The notes under the pieces are model-generated. The model saw only the letters and a list, made by a program, of their open reading frames with translations, searched no databases and was not told the DNA's origin. 11,153 nucleotides of DNA from positions 1-11,153 of the forward strand of contig URWU01000029.1 of assembly GCA_900551585.1 (NCBI GenBank), in the 5' to 3' direction. This document shows positions 1 to 5,665 of this stretch, piece after piece. Source of the stretch: an uncultured Alphaproteobacteria bacterium (lineage in GTDB: Bacteria > Pseudomonadota > Alphaproteobacteria > RF32 > CAG-239). A program made the position numbers and the translations under genes. Within the stretch, counting starts at the first letter, position 1, and each line of letters opens with the position of its first letter.

Positions 1-46
1 AGATGTAGCTCCGTCTCGTGGGCTCGGAGATGTGTATAAGAGACAG
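1..46. other. Nextera i7-side library adapter (artefact)
   Basis: This is not genomic DNA. Bases 13-46 match the Illumina Nextera Read 2 transposase adapter, ending in the 19-bp Tn5 mosaic end AGATGTGTATAAGAGACAG at 28-46. Bases 1-4 (AGAT) fit the end of the P7 primer and 5-12 (GTAGCTCC) sit exactly where the 8-base i7 index lies; from memory this octamer is a Nextera XT v2 i7 index. The apparent start codon at 32 and the residues MYKRQ that open the downstream reading frame are encoded by the adapter. Confidence 0.97.
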
Positions 47-1855
47 ATTCAGGACGTTATCAAAGAAGGCCAGATTTTATTAATTCAGGTTGTTAAAGAA
101 GAACGCGGCAACAAAGGCGCTGCTCTGACAACTTATCTGTCTTTGGCCGGCCGTTACTGCGTTTTGATGCCGAACCGCATTAAAAGCGGCGGCGTTTCCC
201 GCAAGATTACCAATGTTGCCGACCGCAAACGCCTGAAATGCATTGTTAAAGAACTGCCGCTCAGCACCGATATGTCTTTGATTGTCCGCACTGCCGGCGA
301 AGAGAAAACCCGCGCCGACATCGTCCGCGACTACAACTATCTTATCCGCAGCTGGAACATGATCCGCCTTGCCGCTTTGAAAGCTAAAGCACCAGCCATG
401 ATTCACGAAGAAGGCAATTTGATTAAACGTGCGCTGCGCGACATCTATACCAAAGAAATCGCCGAGATTATTGTTGCCGGCGACGAAGGCTACAGAATGG
501 CAAAAGAATTTTTCAGAATTCTGTCGCCGCACAGCCTGAAGAAAATTAAACATTACCGCAACAACGAAATGCCGTTGTTCCAGCGTTTCCAAGTTGAGGG
601 ACAGCTTGATAAGCTGCATGAAGCCACTGCTCAATTAGAATCGGGCGGCTATCTGGTTATCAACCCGACTGAAGCTTTGGTTGCCATTGATGTCAACTCC
701 GGCCGCGCCACCAAAGAAAAAGATTTGGAAGAAACCGCGCTCAAAACCAATCTGGAAGCCTGCGATGAAATTGCCAAACAGCTGAGAATGCGTAATCTGG
801 CCGGTTTAATCGTCATTGACTTTATTGATATGGAAGAGCCGGCGAATAACCATGCCGTTGAAAAACGCATGAAAGAAGCCTTGAAAAAAGACCGCTCCCG
901 TATTCAGGTCGCTAAAATGAGCTGTTTCGGTCTGTTGGAAGTTTCGCGCCAGAGAATGCATTCCTCTTTCATGGAAAGCAACTATCAGGTTTGCCCGCAC
1001 TGCCACGGTCAAGGCATGGTCCGCACGATGGAATCAAGCACGGTCTTTGTTCTGCGCGGTATTGAAGAAGAAGGCATTAAAAACCGTTCTTCAAAAATCA
1101 ATGTTTTTGTTCCGAGCGATATCGCTATCAATCTTCTCAATCAGAAACGCCAGTCTTTGATGACTTTGGAGCATAAATATAAAATGAATATTGTTATCAG
1201 CGCCGATGACAGCATTCAAAATATTGCCGATTACCGGATTGAGCGGACTAAAAATGCTGCTCCGCGGACAAATAACGAAGAACCGGCTGCTAAAGCCTGG
1301 AATAACGAACCGGCCTCCCCTGATGACTGGAATGAGGCAGAATCGGAGAATTTAGACGCCGCCGAAGAAAACGGCAGCAACGAAAACAACCGCAACAATG
1401 AAAACCGCCGCAATCGCAACCGTGACCGTAACCGCAATAACGGCAATCGCGACAATGACAACCGCGGCAGCCGCAATGAAAACCGTGAAGACCCCCGTCA
1501 GGAAAACGAACCAGAAGTCAACGGCAACGGCGAAGAAAACAATCGCAGCGAAAACCGCGAGGAAAACAACGGAAACGGTAACCGCCGCCGTCGTGACCGC
1601 CGCAACCGCCGCGGACGTGACCGCGACCGCAGACGCAACGGCAATAATAACGGAAACAATGCCGAGGGCGGCTCTAATGAAAACAACGGCAGCCACAGCG
1701 AAGAAAAACCGTATCATCACGAGAAAAAACAAGAAGCCGTTATCTTGTATAACAGCCATGAAGATAATACATCTTCTGCAGCCAATGACAGCGATGACGA
1801 CAAAAAAACGGAAAAAGGAAAAACAACCTGGTGGAAAAAACTAATCAAAAGTTAG
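47..1855 (+). CDS. rne: Ribonuclease E, 5'-truncated (Rne/Rng family)
   Basis: This is the endoribonuclease that starts mRNA decay and rRNA/tRNA processing and scaffolds the RNA degradosome. About 602 residues remain. Numbering from the first genomic codon, the 5'-sensor pair is Arg82-Thr83 (VRTAG), the catalytic Mg-binding aspartates are Asp215 (IDVNSGR) and Asp258 (VIDFIDM), and the zinc-link is Cys316/Cys319 (CPHC). The spacings 134, 43 and 101 equal those in E. coli RNase E (R169, D303, D346, C404). By that alignment roughly 88 N-terminal residues, including the first part of the S1 domain, are missing because the contig ends in adapter. The remaining S1 stretch includes KEERGNKGAALTTYLSLAG. 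After residue ~400 comes a disordered tail, very rich in Asn, Arg and Glu (about 448-550), ending in TTWWKKLIKS, which resembles the PNPase-binding GWW end of Caulobacter RNase E. The long tail argues for RNase E rather than RNase G. Confidence 0.95.
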   Translation: MQDVIKEGQILLIQVVKEERGNKGAALTTYLSLAGRYCVLMPNRIKSGGVSRKITNVADRKRLKCIVKELPLSTDMSLIVRTAGEEKTRADIVRDYNYLIRSWNMIRLAALKAKAPAMIHEEGNLIKRALRDIYTKEIAEIIVAGDEGYRMAKEFFRILSPHSLKKIKHYRNNEMPLFQRFQVEGQLDKLHEATAQLESGGYLVINPTEALVAIDVNSGRATKEKDLEETALKTNLEACDEIAKQLRMRNLAGLIVIDFIDMEEPANNHAVEKRMKEALKKDRSRIQVAKMSCFGLLEVSRQRMHSSFMESNYQVCPHCHGQGMVRTMESSTVFVLRGIEEEGIKNRSSKINVFVPSDIAINLLNQKRQSLMTLEHKYKMNIVISADDSIQNIADYRIERTKNAAPRTNNEEPAAKAWNNEPASPDDWNEAESENLDAAEENGSNENNRNNENRRNRNRDRNRNNGNRDNDNRGSRNENREDPRQENEPEVNGNGEENNRSENREENNGNGNRRRRDRRNRRGRDRDRRRNGNNNGNNAEGGSNENNGSHSEEKPYHHEKKQEAVILYNSHEDNTSSAANDSDDDKKTEKGKTTWWKKLIKS

Positions 1856-1890
1856 TAGCCCGCTCGGCTTTATTCTCTTGGAAATGGCTG

Positions 1891-3222
1891 ATGTACAGGC
1901 TTTGCCTGTCATTGGCCATTTTGGCATGTCTGACGTCTCGGGCACAGGCCTTAAACCTTATTTCCGATGAAGAGAGCGAAATTTTTCTGCAGAAAATTAC
2001 CCAGCCGCTGTTTAAGGCGGCGGGAATTCCTTACAACCGCAACAAAGTTTTTATTGTCAATGATGACAGCCTGAACGCTTTTGTCAGTGACGGCAACAGC
2101 TTGTTTATTCATACGGGAACAATTACCAGCGCCGACAGCGCCGAAGAATTATCCGGCGTGATTGCGCATGAAACCGGGCATATCATGGGCGGGCATATTA
2201 TCCGCCAAAAACTCAAAAATGAATCTTTGCAGCAAGCCTCTCTGGCGTCGATGCTTTTGGCGGGAACAACCGCAGCAGTCACCGGCCGCGGCGATGTTGC
2301 CATGGCGATTGCCCTCGGCGGCCAGTCATCGACCTTAAGCAACTATTTGCAATATCGCACCGAACAGGAGCGCAGCGCCGATGAGAGCGCTATCAAGCTT
2401 TTAACCGCCACTCATCAGTCTCCGCAGGGAATGCTGCGGTTTATGAAAAGGATTAACCAGCGCAATGACATGAGCGGTATTGAAGAAAGCCCTTATTTCC
2501 GGACGCACCCGGTGACACGCGAGCGTATTAATTTTTTGGAAAAAGCAAACGGACAATCGGCTTACAGCAGCAACACCGCCAATCAGCAGGAATTTTTGAG
2601 GGTTAAAGCCAAACTTCTGGCTTTTCTGGAAACGCCGGAGCGGACTTTCCGCCGCTATCCACTGAGCAATGACAGCATTCCGGCACAATATGCGCAGGCA
2701 ATTGCCTATTTCAAAAAGCTGGATATTACCAATGCAATGAATAAGATTGACGCTCTAATCAAAGCCGAGCCGAATAATCCGTTTTTTCATGAGTTAAAAG
2801 CGCAGATGTATTTGGAAACAGGAAAAGTCAAACAGGCCAAGGCTGAATATCAAACAGCTCTGAACAAGCTTCCCGGTTCGGCTCTGCTGCAGCTCAGTCT
2901 GGCACAGGCGACCTTGGAAGATAACCCGTCTAAAGAAGAGTTAAAAAAGACAGTCAACCTTTTAAATCAGGCCAACATCAAACAACCGACACCGATGGGC
3001 TGGCTTTTGTTATCCCGCGCTTACGGCAATTTGGGTGATGAGATTTATTCCAACTATGCGGCGGCCGAATACAGCATGAGTATCGGCATGCCCCAAATTG
3101 CGCAAAAGCAGATTAAAGCCGCACAAAAGAGCCCGACGAGCAATCCTAAACTTAAACTCAAAATCAACGATTTGGCGACACGGATTGATGAACTTTTAAA
3201 AGACACCCCGAACAATTTATAG
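1891..3222 (+). CDS. BepA-like M48 zinc metalloprotease with TPR tail
   Basis: This is a periplasmic zinc protease of family M48 (443 aa from this start; E. coli BepA has 487). BepA-type enzymes work in outer-membrane protein assembly and degrade stalled clients. A signal peptide is evident: hydrophobic residues 4-14, then SRAQA with likely cleavage after residue 20. HETGH (93-97) supplies two zinc ligands and the catalytic Glu; Glu160 in ERSAD is the probable third ligand. FRTHPVTRERI further on matches the conserved His-containing segment of BepA-like proteins. The C-terminal half, from about residue 265, is helical with TPR-like repeats. An alternative GTG start at 1831 would overlap rne by 25 bases and add 20 residues before the signal peptide. 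I prefer ATG 1891 because it gives a compact signal peptide and because that GTG is an automatic by-product of the two Trp codons ending rne. Neither start has a strong ribosome site (AAGGA 1815-1819 or GGA 1880-1882). It probably shares a transcript with rne. Confidence 0.9.
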   Translation: MYRLCLSLAILACLTSRAQALNLISDEESEIFLQKITQPLFKAAGIPYNRNKVFIVNDDSLNAFVSDGNSLFIHTGTITSADSAEELSGVIAHETGHIMGGHIIRQKLKNESLQQASLASMLLAGTTAAVTGRGDVAMAIALGGQSSTLSNYLQYRTEQERSADESAIKLLTATHQSPQGMLRFMKRINQRNDMSGIEESPYFRTHPVTRERINFLEKANGQSAYSSNTANQQEFLRVKAKLLAFLETPERTFRRYPLSNDSIPAQYAQAIAYFKKLDITNAMNKIDALIKAEPNNPFFHELKAQMYLETGKVKQAKAEYQTALNKLPGSALLQLSLAQATLEDNPSKEELKKTVNLLNQANIKQPTPMGWLLLSRAYGNLGDEIYSNYAAAEYSMSIGMPQIAQKQIKAAQKSPTSNPKLKLKINDLATRIDELLKDTPNNL

Positions 3223-3225
3223 AAA

Positions 3226-3256
3226 TGTTACGGTTTTATGAATTAATCCGTTAACA
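3226..3256. promoter_or_regulatory. Imperfect inverted repeat after M48 gene
   Basis: TGTTACGG (3226-3233) and CCGTTAACA (3248-3256) pair with one bulged base around a 14-nt AT-rich loop. No T-tract follows, so it is a poor intrinsic terminator. It lies in the 112-nt gap between the protease gene and the first cysteine-rich gene and could be an operator, a weak terminator or chance. No convincing -35/-10 pair was found in this gap: TATTAT at 3287-3292 may be a -10, but no good -35 stands at the right distance. Confidence 0.3.
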
Positions 3257-3334
3257 TATTGATATAAATTGCCTTTTAGCTGCAAATATTATACAATGAT
3301 AAGGAGTGTAGTGTTTGTCGGTGTGAGGTGTGTC

Positions 3335-5452
3335 ATGTCTTTTTATAGGAAAATGATATGCTTGTTTGCAGCCTGCGCGATATGCGGGGCTGCTCAGGCA
3401 GTAAATTATAACAATTTCGAATCCGATGGTTTGTCGGCACAAAATCTTTTGGCGACGACCAATCAACAACAATCTGATAATTACCAAATTGCAAAATCCG
3501 TTTTTCTGCCCGAGATAGATGACAGCGAAGTCGGCTGGGGCGACAGAGAAATTAACGGTGACCATAATTCCAATAACTGCGACGGATATACCTTAAAAAC
3601 TTGTCCGACGGGCGGTTATTGCATATCCTGTCCGTTTAACCGGCGTTTGTATACGTTAAAAAGCTGCGGGTCTCCATATACCATGAGCGGGAACAGCTGC
3701 GTCTGTCCTGCAGCCAAACCGTTGACTTGTACAAATGATAAATGTTCGAAATATTGCGGCTCAACCTGTATTGAAAAAAGCTGTACACCGACTAAAGACG
3801 AGACAGGCTGCACCAACGGCACTCAGGCCTGTGATAACGGCTGTTGTGCCAATACCAGAAAATGCTGTGTTCCCTGTGTCGATAAAGTAACGACCAAGCC
3901 GGATAACAGCTCTTATACAACATCAAGCTGTACAGACAGTAACGGCAGTCACCAGATACAGACAGGCTGGACTTGTAATTCCGGTTACCACCAGACGGGC
4001 TCAACCTGTACAAAAGACTGTATTATTCAAAGCTGTTCAGGCTACAGCCTGACGACGTGTCCAGCTCACGGTATCTGCTCAAGTTGTACTAAAACAGCTG
4101 CGAGCTGCGCAACTGACGGAACTTATAAAAAACTCGACAGCTGCGAATCCGGGTATACAAAATCCGGCAATACCTGCGTTGAAGCTCCGTCAACTTGTGA
4201 AGACTGGATTAGAAAAAATTACAGCGGCGTGACGGTCATTACCTCAAGCTCACAGAGCCTGAGCGGCAGCAAAATTGCCGTTTTGACAAATGTCAATGCC
4301 AGCTACGGCGCAACAATTCCTTCAGGCGGTTTCATTGTCGGCCCGAAATATTTTAACTATGACAAATGTCAGTCAATGGCAACCCCGACGGTTACTGTTT
4401 CAAGCAAAACTTCGGCAGCAGTCAGCTTGTCCGGCGGTACGGTTTCTGATTTGAAAGTCCATTTTGACCCGATTGTCTATGAAATCTGGGGCAAATCAGG
4501 TGTTTGTTCTTATCAGAAAAATTGTGAAAGCAACGCGCAATACAGTTCCTTTTACAATTACATTAAGGATCAGTCCTATTATGTTTCCTGCGATAATGCG
4601 TCACTTTATGACCCAAAAAATGAAACAGACTTTATCTGCATAGCTTTGAACAATGCCGGACGCGATTGCTACGACTCTTACAGCAAGAGCTATAAAGATT
4701 GTGATTCGTCATATTACGGCTCTTGTACATGCTCAAATGCCAACCAGATGGCCTGTTATGCCTTTTATGATGCCAGTGATTATTGCGCTAACAACGAACA
4801 TGGCGCTATAGAAGGATACGGTACGGTTAAAAATGTTTCTCTGACAACAAAGTCAGGCATGAGTGTTGCCAAAATCATAGATAATACCAGCGGCACCATG
4901 ACTTTGTCCGGTACAAACAGCCTTGTCGGCTCAACGCTTTCAAGCAGACGAGGCAGCAGTGCCCGCGCGACAAACGTTGTGGTTGCAGACGGAACAACAA
5001 CGCTTCATATTGGCGACTCCTTTACCATCGGTGGTACACTGACCATTAATAAAGGGGCGACGCTCAATGTTGAATATGCTGAGCTGGGCGGTTTGTCTAT
5101 CGGAAGCGGCGGTACTGTCAATGTTTCCGGAAAGCTGAATATTGCTTCTTATGGTACCGGCGGTAAATTCAATAATGATATGGAATTGAACAAAGGTGTT
5201 GTCAATGCCAAATCAACCGGTTGTATTATCTTGAAAAACGGTGCCGGCGGTAACGGCGGTTATGTCGGCTCGGTAACCAGCGGTACCTATAACTTTGAGA
5301 GCGGTTCGCAGCTGAAAATCGGCGGAACCTGCCGGACAGCTTACCAAAACGGTTCTGCTTCCGTCGGAGACCAGCCGAAACCGAACAACCTTTACGGTAA
5401 CTTTACCTCTCCGCCGTCAGGTTATTCAGGCTCCTGCAGCTCTTGTTCTTAA
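3335..5452 (+). CDS. Secreted modular cysteine-rich protein, unknown function
   Basis: I do not recognise this 705-aa protein. From ATG 3335 (GAGG at 3325-3328, 6-nt spacing) it begins with a clear signal peptide: basic MSFYRK, hydrophobic core, cleavage after AAQA at residue 22. In-frame ATG 3296 and GTG 3311 lie upstream, but they would bury the signal peptide. Residues 51-74 (QIAKS...GWGDREIN) match the paralogue at 5666. Residues 82-288 hold 31 cysteines, including two copies (82-122 and 234-281) of a motif YxLxxCPxxGxC..C followed by SCxxxYxxxGNxC. Residues ~327-400 look like a degenerate version of the repeat unit of the paralogue (TIPSGG, MATP, KVHFDP, NCES). Another Cys/Tyr-rich stretch (about 390-500) follows. 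The last ~190 residues are rich in Gly, Thr, Ser and Asn with short alternating strands, suggesting a beta-solenoid; the end is SCSSCS. No protease, autotransporter, LPXTG or membrane anchor is visible. A surface or secreted structural or adhesive role is inference. Confidence 0.85.
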   Translation: MSFYRKMICLFAACAICGAAQAVNYNNFESDGLSAQNLLATTNQQQSDNYQIAKSVFLPEIDDSEVGWGDREINGDHNSNNCDGYTLKTCPTGGYCISCPFNRRLYTLKSCGSPYTMSGNSCVCPAAKPLTCTNDKCSKYCGSTCIEKSCTPTKDETGCTNGTQACDNGCCANTRKCCVPCVDKVTTKPDNSSYTTSSCTDSNGSHQIQTGWTCNSGYHQTGSTCTKDCIIQSCSGYSLTTCPAHGICSSCTKTAASCATDGTYKKLDSCESGYTKSGNTCVEAPSTCEDWIRKNYSGVTVITSSSQSLSGSKIAVLTNVNASYGATIPSGGFIVGPKYFNYDKCQSMATPTVTVSSKTSAAVSLSGGTVSDLKVHFDPIVYEIWGKSGVCSYQKNCESNAQYSSFYNYIKDQSYYVSCDNASLYDPKNETDFICIALNNAGRDCYDSYSKSYKDCDSSYYGSCTCSNANQMACYAFYDASDYCANNEHGAIEGYGTVKNVSLTTKSGMSVAKIIDNTSGTMTLSGTNSLVGSTLSSRRGSSARATNVVVADGTTTLHIGDSFTIGGTLTINKGATLNVEYAELGGLSIGSGGTVNVSGKLNIASYGTGGKFNNDMELNKGVVNAKSTGCIILKNGAGGNGGYVGSVTSGTYNFESGSQLKIGGTCRTAYQNGSASVGDQPKPNNLYGNFTSPPSGYSGSCSSCS

Positions 5453-5464
5453 GGTAAAAAAAAC

Positions 5465-5498
5465 AAAAATCCCCGGTGGCTTTATCCGGGGATTTTTT
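5465..5498 (+). terminator. Rho-independent terminator
   Basis: Perfect 9-bp stem AATCCCCGG (5468-5476) / CCGGGGATT (5486-5494), loop of 9 nt, then a T-run to 5498. It starts 12 bases after the stop codon of the first cysteine-rich gene, so the two cysteine-rich genes are probably separate transcription units. The A-run before the stem would give some function on the opposite strand as well. Confidence 0.92.
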
Positions 5499-5586
5499 AT
5501 TTATTATCAAGGAAATTAATCTGATTAATTTGTCTGAAGCCCGGGTAAATAATTGTTATTCCGCCCTGTTTTTTGTCCAGTTATTA

Positions 5587-5615
5587 TTGACATCCGAGCG
5601 ATTCGGAGCTATTAT
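5587..5615 (+). promoter_or_regulatory. Sigma70-type promoter of second cysteine-rich gene
   Basis: A consensus -35 TTGACA (5587-5592) and -10 TATTAT (5610-5615) are separated by exactly 17 bp. This predicts a start near 5622 and a 5' leader of about 44 nt that ends in a strong ribosome site AAGGAG (about 9 nt before ATG 5666). The spacer contains the inverted repeat TCCGA-GCGAT-TCGGA (5593-5607), which could be an operator. Nothing else was seen in the rest of the 5453-5665 gap apart from the terminator. Confidence 0.75.
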
Positions 5616-5665
5616 AAAAGGGATGTGTTTTATAGGACTTAGTTCAATTATTAAGGAGATGTGTC

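Noticed and set aside
28..46. Tn5 mosaic end as evidence of a natural transposon
   Set aside because: It is joined to Nextera primer and index sequence and lies at the contig end, so it is library adapter rather than a resident Tn5/IS50.
1352..1844. Overlapping open frames on both strands across the RNase E tail
   Set aside because: They are by-products of the repetitive Asn/Arg/Glu codons; their translations are low-complexity (Ala/Thr/Val or Leu/Arg runs) and none has a convincing ribosome site.
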